From NCBI GenBank assembly GCA_904420265.1, contig CAJFUU010000192.1, positions 1 through 17,759 on the forward strand: a DNA stretch of 17,759 bases, in the 5' to 3' direction. Origin of the DNA: an uncultured Clostridia bacterium (GTDB lineage Bacteria; Bacillota; Clostridia; Christensenellales; Aristaeellaceae). Shown piece by piece: positions 1 to 7,467 of this stretch (position 1 is its first letter; each line of letters opens with the position of its first letter). The notes beneath the pieces were generated by a model. That model was not told where the DNA came from. It worked only from the letters and a program-made list of their open reading frames with translations, and made no database searches. The translations under genes were made by a program, and so were the position numbers.

Positions 1-573
1 CCGCGCCAGTTTGACCAGGCGCGGCAGCACCTGCTTTTCCTCGGGGATGCCGTGATCCTGCAATTCCACGAAGAAATTGCCCCTGCCGAAGATGTCCAGA
101 TATTTCTGCGCCACCTGCCGGGCCTCGTTGTCGCGCCCGTCGAGCAAAAGCTTGGGCAGGTCGCCGGAGAGGCAGGCGGAGAGGGCGATGAGGCCGCCGG
201 AGTACTTTTTCAAAAGCGCGTAATCCACGCGCGGCCGGTAGTAAAACCCGCGCGTAAAGCCCTCGGACACCAGACGGGAGAGGTTTTTGTAGCCCTCGTT
301 GTTCTCGCAAAGCAGCACAAGATGGGAATATTCGCGAAACTGGCTCTGCTTTTCGTCCATATCCGGACAGACGTATACCTCGCAGCCGATGACCGGATGG
401 ATGCCTGCGTCCTTGCAGGCGCGGTAAAAATCCACCACGCCGTACATCACGCCGTGGTCGGTAATGGCGCAGGCGTCCATGCCCAGCTCCCTGAGGCGGG
501 AGACGAGGGGCTTGATGGAGCAGGCGCCATCCAAAAGGCTATACTCGGTATGCAAATGCAAATGTGTAAACAT
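1..573 (-). CDS. dnaE: DNA polymerase III subunit alpha (DnaE), N-terminal part, cut by window edge
   Basis: The reading frame begins at the ATG complementary to 571-573 and runs off the left edge without a stop, giving the first 191 residues. The protein starts MFTHLHLHTEYSLLDGA, the signature opening of the PHP domain of bacterial DnaE: HLHLHTEYS carries the first metal-binding motif, and ITDHGVMYG (about residues 37-45), IGCEVYV (about 62-68) and LSACLSGDLP follow in family order. DnaE is the replicative polymerase catalytic subunit and normally exceeds 1,000 residues, so polymerase, fingers and tau-binding regions lie outside the window. PolC is unlikely because its N-terminus does not begin with PHP. 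A Shine-Dalgarno stretch AGGGGGAA lies about 4 bases before the ATG. It is the last minus-strand gene here, preceded by a repeat-rich 269-bp spacer. Confidence 0.95.
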   Translation of the reverse strand, partial: MFTHLHLHTEYSLLDGACSIKPLVSRLRELGMDACAITDHGVMYGVVDFYRACKDAGIHPVIGCEVYVCPDMDEKQSQFREYSHLVLLCENNEGYKNLSRLVSEGFTRGFYYRPRVDYALLKKYSGGLIALSACLSGDLPKLLLDGRDNEARQVAQKYLDIFGRGNFFVELQDHGIPEEKQVLPRLVKLAR

Positions 574-632
574 CGGTTCCCCCTATGTATAATTTCCCGC
601 GGGAAGCGGGCAATGCAAATGTTTCGCGGCCC

Positions 633-718
633 GCAAAGCAACTTCGCTGGGGTTTGCGGCCTTCCCCGGCAGTGGGCGACGCTTTGCGCGTCTGCAAAGT
701 AACCTCGCAGGGATTTGC
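633..718. repeat. Pair of 25-bp imperfect direct repeats upstream of dnaE
   Basis: Positions 633-657 and 694-718 match at 21 of 25 bases. Each copy begins GCAAAG and ends TTTGC, so each can also close on itself as a small stem. The copies start 61 bp apart, inside the transcribed spacer between the spore lipoprotein gene and dnaE. No coding frame with family resemblance covers them. Function is unknown; they look like a diverged intergenic repeat. Confidence 0.6.
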
Positions 719-742
719 CCCATACTGTACGGGGCAAATCCC
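710..742 (-). terminator. Perfect 12-bp hairpin in the lipoprotein-dnaE spacer
   Basis: GGGATTTGCCCC (710-721) is followed after 9 bases by its exact complement GGGGCAAATCCC (731-742). The stem is strong but has no T-tract on either strand, so it may be a factor-dependent or weak terminator after the spore lipoprotein gene, or a processing or stability stem before dnaE. Confidence 0.45.
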
Positions 743-832
743 GTCGTATCGTCCGGCGGCAGCTTTGGATGCCGGCACTGCCGGCCCCGTCGTGTCACCC
801 GGCGGCAGCTTCGGATGCCGGCACTGCCGGCG
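741..832. repeat. Two tandem copies of a 46-bp repeat
   Basis: Unit 1 is 741-786 and unit 2 is 787-832, with 41 of 46 bases identical. Each unit contains the hairpin-forming GCCGGCACTGCCGGC (771-785 and 817-831). The array starts just beyond the stop of the lipoprotein gene, so its transcript would end in two identical GC-rich stems. It may contribute to termination or 3'-end protection; no coding role is apparent. Confidence 0.75.
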
Positions 833-842
833 CCGGCGCTGG

Positions 843-1385
843 TTAGCGCATGGTGGTTGGGTTCCGCACGATGCGGTTGATTTCGTCGGCCAGGCTGTCG
901 GCGCTTTCGCCGCCGCGAATTTTGTCGGAAATTTCATAGACGGCGGCGACATCCGCCTCCTCGCTGGTCACGGCCACGGTCTGGATGGTCGGATCGGCCT
1001 CGCGCACGGCGCCGGCCACCATTTCGCGGATGCGCTCGGTGGTTTCGCCCTGATAGGCGTCTGTGTACCGGACGGCCACCAGCGCGGTGGTGCCGGTGAC
1101 AACCACGCAGCTGTCGGCGATTTCAGAAATCTGGTTAATGGCGGTTTCGACCTGGGCGGCGTTGTTTACCCAGTCAAAGGGCGTAGCCGCGCCGCTGCCC
1201 GTGTCGCCGGCCAGGCCGGACTGATTGGCGTCGCTGGAATTGCCCACGTCGCCGGTGTTGTTCATGCCCGCCGAGGCGGAGGGCGCCACGCCGTCCACAC
1301 GGTTGCCGGAGTTCATGCAGCCGGTCATGCACAGGGCCAGCGCCAGCAGCGTCACAGTCAGAAACATCCACTTGGAAACCTTCAT
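843..1385 (-). CDS. YhcN/YlaJ-family sporulation lipoprotein
   Basis: This encodes 180 residues starting MKVSKWMFLTVTLLALALCM followed by TGC, a lipoprotein signal peptide with the modified cysteine at residue 23. A low-complexity Ser/Asn/Gly linker (about 24-70) leads to a C-terminal domain containing VVVTGTTALVAVRY, a YQGETTERIREMV segment and a terminal DEINRIVRNP. These match the spore YhcN/YlaJ family, whose members are found in forespore or cortex membranes and affect germination or outgrowth. I chose the ATG at 1383-1385 because AAGGAGG lies 8 bases upstream; the in-frame ATG seven codons earlier would place the ribosome-binding site inside the gene. A perfect inverted repeat sits just before the ribosome-binding site. 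The family assignment rests on sequence pattern and the exact role is unknown. Confidence 0.85.
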   Translation of the reverse strand: MKVSKWMFLTVTLLALALCMTGCMNSGNRVDGVAPSASAGMNNTGDVGNSSDANQSGLAGDTGSGAATPFDWVNNAAQVETAINQISEIADSCVVVTGTTALVAVRYTDAYQGETTERIREMVAGAVREADPTIQTVAVTSEEADVAAVYEISDKIRGGESADSLADEINRIVRNPTTMR

Positions 1386-1398
1386 ATCGCATTCCTCC

Positions 1399-1419
1399 TT
1401 GCGCATCTATCTTGCGCAA
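1399..1419. promoter_or_regulatory. 7-bp perfect inverted repeat before the lipoprotein ribosome-binding site
   Basis: TTGCGCA (1399-1405) and TGCGCAA (1413-1419) flank a 7-base spacer, and the 1399 end overlaps the AAGGAGG ribosome-binding site of the minus-strand lipoprotein gene. It could be a repressor operator or an mRNA stem that hides the ribosome-binding site. The rest of the gap up to 1620 shows no clear promoter. Confidence 0.4.
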
Positions 1420-1620
1420 TTGGAACGCAAATAAACCCAGCGCGGGCAAATTGAGGGATGGAAAAAACTGCACCGCCCGGCCCAGGCCGCGTTTCGGGCC
1501 CCAGCGCCTGTCTGAAAAGGGAATATACGCGATTTCGAAGGGTTTCGTCCGCTCCAGCGGAAAATTTGCCGCGCTGAAATAGCGAAAAACCACCGAAAGC
1601 GCACAATTTTCAAGCAGGCC

Positions 1621-3252
1621 CTAGTCCGTCTCCCGGTAGAAGCAGCAACCGCCAATGAACTCCCGCAGGATGGAGTCAATGGGGATTTCGTCCTCCACGT
1701 CGGCGGCGCGAATGTAGTTTAAAAACTTCACCAGCCGCCTGGCCAGCGTGTAGCACTCCTTTTCCGGCCCGATTTCACATAGCATGGGGTAGGCGTAGCG
1801 CTTGAGAATCGGAAGTTCGTAAGGCAGCGCCGAGTTGAACATGGCGTCGGCCTCCTCCTGATAGGGGAAGATGTAGTTTTCTTCCCCGCGCCGCACCGAC
1901 GGCCACATGAGCATTGTATCCTCCGGCCGCGTGCCGCGGAACTGATAATCCCGCACAATGCGGCGGAGCAGGCGCGCGTCCGTGGTGCGGATGCGGTTGT
2001 GGTCGTCCAGGTTGAGCATGGTCAGGGCGCTGATGTAGATTTTGAACTTCAGTTCCCGGGGCACGGACTCGGTCAACGCGTCGTTCAGGCCGTGGATGCC
2101 CTCAATGACGATGGGTTGATCCGCGGCCACGCGCAGCGTGTGCGTCTTTTCCGCGCGCACACCGCGCACAAAGTCAAACTCCGGCGCTTCCACCGCTTCG
2201 CCCTGCAAAAGCCGCACCAGATGTTCGTCCAGAAGCGGCACGTCCAACGCGTCCAACCGTTCCAGATCGGGCCTGCCGTCTTCCTCCAGGGGCAAATCGG
2301 CGCGGTCGCGGTAGTAATCGTCCAGCGAAAGCTTCATCGGCCGCAGGCCCAACACGCGCAGGGCGATGGACAGCCGGTGGGCAAACGTGGTTTTGCCCGA
2401 AGAGGACGGCCCCGCGATGAGCACCACGCGCGCGCCGGAACGCACAATCTGATCGGCGATATTTTCAATCGTGCGCTCGTGCAGGGCCTCGCACACGCGG
2501 ATAAACTCCCGGAAGGAGCGCCTTTCAATCATTTCATTGATGTCGGCGGCGTTTTCGCAGCCGATCATGCCGTTGAAGCGCCCCGTTTCGCCAAACGTGC
2601 GCATCAGTTTGGGCATATCCCGGAACGGCGCCACCTTCTCCGGCGTCTGCTCGTGCGGCATGCGCAAAAGCACCCCCGGCAAATACAGCCGCAGTTGGAA
2701 TACCTTTACGCAGCCCGTAGAGGGCGCCATTTCGCCGTAAAAATACTCCTTGAGCCCCTCCAGTTCGTAAAACCGGAAGTTTTCAAAGCTGCGGTAGCGC
2801 AGCAGGCGCAGCTTGTCCGTCTGCCCGGTTTCGGCAAAGTAGGCGTTGGCCTCCTCCTTGGTGCAGGCCGTCATGGGAATGGGCATATCCGCCTCCACAA
2901 TCTCGCGCATCTCCCGCTCCAGGCGCGCGACAAGCTGGCGCGTCACCGTGGTCTTGGGCAGGCGCACAAACAGCCCTTCCCCAAAGGAGTGCTCAAAGCG
3001 CACGCGCCGCCCGGGAATGACGCGATTCGCCGCCACCAAAAATACCATTTGCAGCGTGCGCTCGTATATGCGCCGCCCTTCCTCGTCGTGATACGTTAAA
3101 ACATGCGCCTGCACGCCGTCCTGCGCGGCGGTGGCCAGCGAAAGCGTGCGTCCCTGCACGCTCACGCCCAGCGCCTGTTGGCCTTCTACCAGGTCTTTCC
3201 AGGCCGTACCCATCTCAAATTCCACCGTTTTTCCGTCAAGAATCGCGCGCAT
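1621..3252 (-). CDS. TGS/ThrRS-like N-terminus fused to uridine-kinase-like P-loop kinase
   Basis: The protein has 543 residues. The first part (about 1-200) resembles the TGS and second-additional domains of threonyl-tRNA synthetase, without aminoacylation motifs. The second part is a phosphoribulokinase/uridine kinase fold: Walker A GPSSSGKT at 281-288, a substrate-region DDYYRD at 311-316, VIEGIHGLN at 382-390, and RRIVRDYQFRG at about 430-440. Long proteins of this layout are common in Clostridia and Thermotogae and are usually annotated as nucleoside or uridine kinases; phosphorylation of uridine or cytidine is inferred, not shown. GGGGAGG stands 7 bases before the ATG. The gene is divergent from recA, with its own -35/-10 pair at 3343-3371. 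The stop codon is TAG at 1621-1623. Confidence 0.88.
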   Translation of the reverse strand: MRAILDGKTVEFEMGTAWKDLVEGQQALGVSVQGRTLSLATAAQDGVQAHVLTYHDEEGRRIYERTLQMVFLVAANRVIPGRRVRFEHSFGEGLFVRLPKTTVTRQLVARLEREMREIVEADMPIPMTACTKEEANAYFAETGQTDKLRLLRYRSFENFRFYELEGLKEYFYGEMAPSTGCVKVFQLRLYLPGVLLRMPHEQTPEKVAPFRDMPKLMRTFGETGRFNGMIGCENAADINEMIERRSFREFIRVCEALHERTIENIADQIVRSGARVVLIAGPSSSGKTTFAHRLSIALRVLGLRPMKLSLDDYYRDRADLPLEEDGRPDLERLDALDVPLLDEHLVRLLQGEAVEAPEFDFVRGVRAEKTHTLRVAADQPIVIEGIHGLNDALTESVPRELKFKIYISALTMLNLDDHNRIRTTDARLLRRIVRDYQFRGTRPEDTMLMWPSVRRGEENYIFPYQEEADAMFNSALPYELPILKRYAYPMLCEIGPEKECYTLARRLVKFLNYIRAADVEDEIPIDSILREFIGGCCFYRETD

Positions 3253-3342
3253 GACCGCACCTCCCCGCGTTTTTTGCGGCGCTCATCTGTCATTGTATGC
3301 GCCAAGCGCCCGCGCATAACCGCAAGAGCGCTTCCAAACGTT

Positions 3343-3371
3343 ATTGTACCACGGATTGCGCCGCAAAACAA
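3343..3371 (-). promoter_or_regulatory. Sigma-A-type promoter of the uridine-kinase-like gene
   Basis: On the minus strand TTGTTT (3366-3371) and TACAAT (3343-3348) are separated by 17 bases, with a TG one base before the -10 (extended -10). It lies about 90 bp upstream of the ATG at 3252 and points away from recA. Confidence 0.6.
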
Positions 3372-3395
3372 TCGCGCGGCGCGTTTGGCGAAAAA

Positions 3396-3409
3396 TAAAC
3401 TTATGTTCG
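3396..3409. promoter_or_regulatory. LexA (DinR) SOS box in front of recA
   Basis: TAAACTTATGTTCG matches 11 of 14 positions of the reference site CGAACATATGTTCG and keeps the AAC-N4-GTT core with a full right half GTTCG. The site lies just upstream of the -35 region of recA, where LexA would block transcription. SOS control of recA is near universal in Firmicutes, so the assignment is strong even though the left half differs at its first bases. Confidence 0.75.
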
Positions 3410-3430
3410 ATAGATTTTTGCCGCGCGCTG

Positions 3431-3439
3431 TGTTATAAT
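3431..3439 (+). promoter_or_regulatory. Extended -10 promoter of recA
   Basis: TGTTATAAT (3431-3439) is a perfect -10 hexamer with the TG extension. No good -35 is seen at 17 bases, as is common for extended -10 promoters. Transcription would start near 3446, leaving a short leader of about 34 bases with GGAGGG before the recA ATG. Confidence 0.75.
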
Positions 3440-3479
3440 TTTCACGAAAGAGAAACTTTACGTGCACGGAGGGTGGCTC

Positions 3480-4595
3480 ATGGCGGATAAAAAGACCGGC
3501 AAAAGCCCGGCGGCAAAGCTTTTTGGCGACGACCGCAAGCGCGCGCTGGAAGTGGCGCTGGGAAAAATTGAGAAGGATTTCGGCAAGGGATCGGTGATGA
3601 AACTGGGCGACCAGGCCGACCGCATGCACGTGGAGGTTATCCCCACGGGCTGCCTGAACCTGGATTTCGCGCTGGGCGTGGGCGGACTGCCCAAGGGCCG
3701 CATCATTGAAATTTATGGGCCGGAATCCTCGGGCAAAACCACGCTGGCGCTGCATGCCATCGCCCAGGCGCAAAAGGCCGGCGGTACGGCGGCGTTTATA
3801 GACGCCGAACACGCGCTGGATCCGGTATACGCCAAGAAACTGGGCGTGGATATCGACGAACTGTACGTCTCTCAGCCGGACAACGGCGAACAGGCGCTGG
3901 ACATCTGCGAGGCGCTGGTGCGCTCTGGCGCAATCGACATCGTCGTCATCGACTCGGTGGCGGCGCTGGTGCCCAAGGCCGAAATCGACGGCGATATGGG
4001 CGACAGCCACGTGGGTTTGCAAGCGCGGCTGATGTCCCAGGCGCTGCGCAAGCTGGCGGGCGTCATCAGCAAGACCAACGCCATCGCCATCTTCATCAAC
4101 CAGCTTCGCGAAAAGGTGGGCGTGGTGTACGGCAACCCGGAGGTTACGACCGGCGGCAAGGCGCTGAAGTTTTACGCCTCCGTGCGCATCGACATTCGCA
4201 AAAGCGAGGCCATCAAGGACGGCACCGAGATTATCGGCAACCGCGTAAAAATCAAAATTGTCAAAAACAAGGTGGCCCCGCCGTTCAAGAGCTGCACCGT
4301 GGACATGCTCTATGGCGAAGGCATCTCCCGCGAGGGCGAAATGCTCGATTTGGCCGTGGAACGCGACCTGATCAAAAAGAGCGGCTCGTTCTACTCGTAT
4401 GAAGGCGAGCGCATCGCCCAGGGCCGCGACGCGGCGCGCAAGTACATCAAGGAGCATCCCGAAGTGTTCGAAGCGCTGGAGAGTAAGATTCGCCAAGCCT
4501 TCCAAAGCGGCGGCGTGAACGGCAACATCGCCGACGAACCGGAGGAACCGGACGACGAGGATGAAACCGACGACATCGACCTGGACGAAATCTGA
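3480..4595 (+). CDS. recA: Recombinase RecA
   Basis: RecA forms ATP-dependent filaments on single-stranded DNA, drives strand exchange and triggers LexA self-cleavage. The 371-residue protein has the N-terminal polymerization helix (RKRALEVALGKIEKDFGKGS), Walker A GPESSGKT at 80-87, the IDAEHALDP segment at 107-115, Walker B VVIDSVAAL at about 155-163, the L1/L2 loop regions (GDSHVGLQARLMSQALRK and NQLREKVGVVYGNPEVTTGG) and a C-terminal domain ending in a highly acidic tail, DEDETDDIDLDEI. I chose the ATG at 3480 because GGAGGG stands 6-7 bases upstream; an in-frame GTG at 3462 would swallow that site. An SOS box and extended -10 precede it and a hairpin terminator follows, so it is likely transcribed alone. 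Confidence 0.98.
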   Translation: MADKKTGKSPAAKLFGDDRKRALEVALGKIEKDFGKGSVMKLGDQADRMHVEVIPTGCLNLDFALGVGGLPKGRIIEIYGPESSGKTTLALHAIAQAQKAGGTAAFIDAEHALDPVYAKKLGVDIDELYVSQPDNGEQALDICEALVRSGAIDIVVIDSVAALVPKAEIDGDMGDSHVGLQARLMSQALRKLAGVISKTNAIAIFINQLREKVGVVYGNPEVTTGGKALKFYASVRIDIRKSEAIKDGTEIIGNRVKIKIVKNKVAPPFKSCTVDMLYGEGISREGEMLDLAVERDLIKKSGSFYSYEGERIAQGRDAARKYIKEHPEVFEALESKIRQAFQSGGVNGNIADEPEEPDDEDETDDIDLDEI

Positions 4596-4606
4596 ACGCA
4601 GAAAAG

Positions 4607-4658
4607 GCGCAAAACGCCCCGCCCGCAGGGAAAAACTGTGGAGCGGGGCGTTTTGCGC
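4607..4658. terminator. 16-bp hairpin terminator between convergent genes
   Basis: GCGCAAAACGCCCCGC (4607-4622) pairs perfectly with GCGGGGCGTTTTGCGC (4643-4658) over a 20-base loop. It lies 11 bases after the recA stop and 25 bases past the stop of the convergent minus-strand gene, so it can serve both. The T-run is inside the stem rather than after it. Confidence 0.75.
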
Positions 4659-4683
4659 GGCGGGGGAGAGAGGGCGGCGTAGG

Positions 4684-5238
4684 TCAGCCGCTGGCGCCGG
4701 CATACGCGTAGGCGATGCCGTTGTCTACGGCATACTGCTCTGCGTAGGAGTCGCGCGTCACGATGAGCGTAAGGGCGGGCGAACAGAAGGAAAACGCGTT
4801 CTTGCCGATACTTTCAAGGCTCTCTGGCAGCGATATCTCCGTCAAATCGCCGCAGGACACAAACACGAATTCGCCGATACTCTCAAGGCTTTCCGGCAGC
4901 GTTATCTCCGTCAGATTCTCGCACCCGTTGAACGCAAGATCATCGATGCCCGTAAGGCCCTCCGGCAGCGTCACCTTCGTCAAAGCCTCGCCCAAGACGA
5001 ACGCCGCCAGCCCAATCTCCCGCACGGGGCGCCCTTCGAGTTCATTGGGAACGGTCAGTTCCGCCGCGCCGCCCGTATAGTTGGTAATGCGCACGCCGCC
5101 GTCCGGCAGCAGCACGAATTCATAGTCGCCGGAAACATGCGCCTGTTCCGCTTCCGTCGCCTCCCCCGCCGCCGGCGCGACGGCGAACAGCAGCGCGCAG
5201 AGCAACAACGCCAGCGCTTTTCGCGGTTTTTCCATCAT
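4684..5238 (-). CDS. Secreted BspA-type leucine-rich-repeat protein
   Basis: The 184-residue product has a signal peptide (MEKPRKALALLLCALLFAVA, predicted cleavage near residue 25) and at least three 23-residue repeats of LRR_5/BspA type between about 73 and 155, e.g. LTEITLPESLESIGEFVFVS. The terminal DSYAEQYAVDNGIAYAY is the usual closing motif of this family (a capped last repeat followed by residues like AEQYA.NGI.Y). There is no sortase or cell-wall anchor, so it is probably secreted or loosely surface-bound. The two middle repeats are almost identical at DNA level (69 bp apart, e.g. 4804 and 4873), suggesting recent unit duplication. GGGGGG lies 7 bases before the double ATG. These proteins are linked to surface interactions in gut anaerobes; the ligand here is unknown. 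Confidence 0.85.
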   Translation of the reverse strand: MMEKPRKALALLLCALLFAVAPAAGEATEAEQAHVSGDYEFVLLPDGGVRITNYTGGAAELTVPNELEGRPVREIGLAAFVLGEALTKVTLPEGLTGIDDLAFNGCENLTEITLPESLESIGEFVFVSCGDLTEISLPESLESIGKNAFSFCSPALTLIVTRDSYAEQYAVDNGIAYAYAGASG

Positions 5239-5419
5239 TCTGGATCCCCCCGTGTTGCGTTGATACGAATCTCTTTATACTTCGGTGCTCCCGTGTACCG
5301 GCGCCGTCAAGCGACAGGCTCTCTTTTTGCCGCGCCGGCAAAACATGAGGTTTGCGCGCCCGCAGCAGGCAACGTTCGCCTCTTCTGACCGACGCGCCGA
5401 AATGACTATTTTGTTCAAT

Positions 5420-5448
5420 TTTATACAAAAATTTGCATATTTATTCAA
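5420..5448 (-). promoter_or_regulatory. Promoter of the leucine-rich-repeat gene
   Basis: On the minus strand TTGAAT (5443-5448) and TATAAA (5420-5425) are exactly 17 bases apart. It starts directly behind the stop codon of the MreB-like gene and would give a leader of about 175 bases before the ATG at 5238. The remaining gap 5239-5419 shows no other clear signal. Confidence 0.55.
5433..5447. promoter_or_regulatory. ARG-box-like operator overlapping a -35 element
   Basis: TTGCATATTTATTCA contains TGCATATTTATTCA, one mismatch from the ArgR/AhrC half-site pair TGAATA-WW-TATTCA. It overlaps the -35 of the leucine-rich-repeat gene promoter. The identical 15-mer recurs at 7468-7482. Arginine control is only inferred; no arginine gene is present. 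Confidence 0.3.
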
Positions 5449-6468
5449 TCAATGCCGCGCCGCGCGGGCCATTTTTTCCATCAGCAACCGTTCATAGGCC
5501 TCCGGAGTTTCCATGATTTTCGCCAGCCCCGCGCCTGAACAGGACAGCGGGGCGTCGGCCACGCGGCAGGGAATGCCCAGATGGTCGCCCAGGCGCTTGT
5601 CCAGCCCCGGCAAAAGCGCGCCGCCGCCGGCCAACACGCATCCGGTATCGTTCAAATCCGCTGCCAGCTCCTCGGGGGCGTTGTCCACCACCGAAGCCAC
5701 CATGCCCACGATTTCGTTCACCACGCCCTCGCAGGCGCGCGCCACCATTTCCGGCTCCACCTTCATAAGTTCCGGCATGCGCCGCTCCAGGCTGACGCCG
5801 GCCACGGTCATTTCCACCGGAGCAATCTCCCCGGCGGCGGCCATGGCCTGCTTGACATCCTCCGCGGTGCGGGGGCCGATGAGAAAGCCCTTTTCCGTGC
5901 GCATCATGCGCGCCAGGCGCTCGTCGATGCGCAAAACGCCGTAGGGCAGGTAGGCAAACGCAGCGACCAGGCCGCGGGTAAACAACGTGGCCGTGACTTT
6001 GCCCGCGCCCACATCCACCAACAACGCCGCCTCCGGGGCAAGTATATCCAGCCCCGCGCCCACGGCGCAGGCGACGTCAGAGCGCAAAAGCGCCGCTTCC
6101 AAAGCGCCGGCGTCCAGCGCGGCGCGCAGAAGCGCATCCTGCTGCACCGGGCGGGCAAAGGGCGCGCAAGTGACCAGCACGCGCGCGTGCCGGCCGCGCC
6201 GCCGTTCGTCGGTCAGGGCATATATCCAGGCAAACATCTGCCGGGCATGCTCGCTGTTGCGCAGCGTGCCGTCGCTGAGGGGAAAGCACACTTCCACGCC
6301 TTCGCAAGCGCGTCCATAAAGGGCCAGGGCTGCGTCTCCCGCGCACAGGGGTTCGCTTTGCCCTTCGCGCACGGCCAGCGCCGCCGCCTGTGAAAGCGCC
6401 TCGACCGCGCCGCCCGTCGTCATGCGCACGCCCCGCGTGCCCAAATCCACGCCGATGTCCCAGACCAT
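5449..6468 (-). CDS. Divergent MreB/Mbl-like actin-fold protein
   Basis: The 339-residue product follows the order of bacterial actin motifs: phosphate-1 GVDLGTRGVRM (residues 6-16), connect/AAAIGAG region ACAVGAGLDI (133-142), phosphate-2 LLVDVGAGKVTA (149-160) and adenosine motif VLAGGGALLPGLDKRL (278-293), then GIPCRVADAPLSC. Length equals that of MreB. It departs from MreB where the nucleotide is handled: the usual DLGTANT reads DLGTRGV and the expected EEPxAAAIG reads RSDVACAVG, removing the catalytic glutamate. It may therefore be a shape-related scaffold or regulator rather than a normal filament ATPase. GGAGG lies 6 bases before the ATG at 6468; an earlier in-frame start lacks one. 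There is no mreC/mreD neighbour. Confidence 0.8.
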   Translation of the reverse strand: MVWDIGVDLGTRGVRMTTGGAVEALSQAAALAVREGQSEPLCAGDAALALYGRACEGVEVCFPLSDGTLRNSEHARQMFAWIYALTDERRRGRHARVLVTCAPFARPVQQDALLRAALDAGALEAALLRSDVACAVGAGLDILAPEAALLVDVGAGKVTATLFTRGLVAAFAYLPYGVLRIDERLARMMRTEKGFLIGPRTAEDVKQAMAAAGEIAPVEMTVAGVSLERRMPELMKVEPEMVARACEGVVNEIVGMVASVVDNAPEELAADLNDTGCVLAGGGALLPGLDKRLGDHLGIPCRVADAPLSCSGAGLAKIMETPEAYERLLMEKMARAARH

Positions 6469-6514
6469 GCCGCTCCTCCTCTCGCGCGGCGGAAGGCGTC
6501 CGCCATGCGCTGTT

Positions 6515-6523
6515 ATTATAACA
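6515..6523 (-). promoter_or_regulatory. Extended -10 promoter of the MreB-like gene
   Basis: On the minus strand the sequence reads TGTTATAAT, an ideal extended -10, about 50 bp upstream of the ATG at 6468. On the plus strand it is part of a 13-bp palindrome TGTTATTATAACA (6511-6523), a possible operator. No convincing -35 is seen. Confidence 0.6.
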
Positions 6524-6713
6524 TATCCCGCCGCAATTTGGTACCGCTGCAAAAATATTTCCGCAAAATTGCCAAATCAGTATATTGCCGTCACTGTTCG
6601 CGCATACTCTTTATCAGCAAAGGGTAATTTTGCCGGCGACAGCGCCGTCCCAAAGGGACTGGTTTGCACACCTTGAAAACGGGCAAAATCACCAACAGTT
6701 TGGAGGGGAAACC

Positions 6714-7463
6714 ATGGAACAGGCGATCTCTCGCGCCGGACGGCGCACGGGCTGGAGCGAATTTGAAAACAACCTTCTCTGGGAAACGGCGGACGAGGCG
6801 CAGCAGCAGGGGCTGCCGCTCAAGGCGGTGTTCGAGCGCATTGCCGAAAAAACCGGCCGGCGCCCCAACAGCATCCGCAATTACTACTACGCGCAGGTGC
6901 AAAAGCGCGAAGGCGGCGCCGAGCGCACCGCGCGCTTTGTCCCCTTTACACAGCAGGAGGTGGACTGGCTGATGGAGCAGGTCCTCACTGCGCGCGCCCA
7001 GGGACAGAGCGTGCGTTCGTGCCTGCAAAAACTTTCGCAGGGCGACCATAGCCTGATGTTGCGCTATCAAAACAAGTACCGCGCGGTCATCAAAAGCCGC
7101 CCGGATTACGTTCGCAAGATGGTGGAAGCCCTCAACGCGCGCGGCATTGCCTGCGACACGCCTCAGGTGAACCACCGCGCCCGGCCGGATGCGGGCGCGG
7201 CCTGTCAGGGCCTTGTGGACGAGGCGCGCCGCTCCGGAGACGCGGAGCTGGCCCGCGCCTGCGAAACGCTGACGCGCTACCTGCTCGGCCGCCGCGAAGA
7301 GGAAGAACACACCGCCCTTGTCGCGGCCGCCCAGCAGCTCGTGGACGAGGCCAAGGTTTTCCTCGCCTCCCCGGAGGACGAGCGCGCGCGTATGCTGGAG
7401 GACTTCTGCGACCGCCTTGCCGAACGCATCGGCGCGCTGGAGGCGGAACTGCCGGTGGAGTAA
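6714..7463 (+). CDS. RsfA-like Myb/SANT-type transcriptional regulator
   Basis: The 249-residue protein opens with a Myb/SANT-like helix set, RTGWSEFENNLLWETADEA to RRPNSIRNYYYAQVQ (about 11-63), matching the RsfA family of prespore-active regulators. A second, similar unit follows (about 75-127: FVPFTQQEVDWLMEQVL to MLRYQNKYRAVIKSRP), then an alpha-helical, Glu/Ala-rich C-terminus (about 155-249) that may mediate dimerization. RsfA of B. subtilis adjusts SigF-dependent forespore genes; here the targets are unknown. The ATG at 6714 follows GGAGGGG by 5 bases. A possible weak promoter (TTTCCG 6558, TATATT 6581) precedes it. The gene is followed by a clear intrinsic terminator and stands alone, divergent from the MreB-like gene. 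Confidence 0.75.
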   Translation: MEQAISRAGRRTGWSEFENNLLWETADEAQQQGLPLKAVFERIAEKTGRRPNSIRNYYYAQVQKREGGAERTARFVPFTQQEVDWLMEQVLTARAQGQSVRSCLQKLSQGDHSLMLRYQNKYRAVIKSRPDYVRKMVEALNARGIACDTPQVNHRARPDAGAACQGLVDEARRSGDAELARACETLTRYLLGRREEEEHTALVAAAQQLVDEAKVFLASPEDERARMLEDFCDRLAERIGALEAELPVE

Positions 7464-7467
7464 AAAA

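Noticed and set aside
4008..4013. CACGTG inside recA
   Set aside because: Flanks do not match parS; it encodes conserved His-Val of RecA.
3186..4703. 505-codon minus-strand frame antisense to recA
   Set aside because: recA is certain on the plus strand; the antisense frame arises from GC-rich codon bias and would cross the recA promoter.
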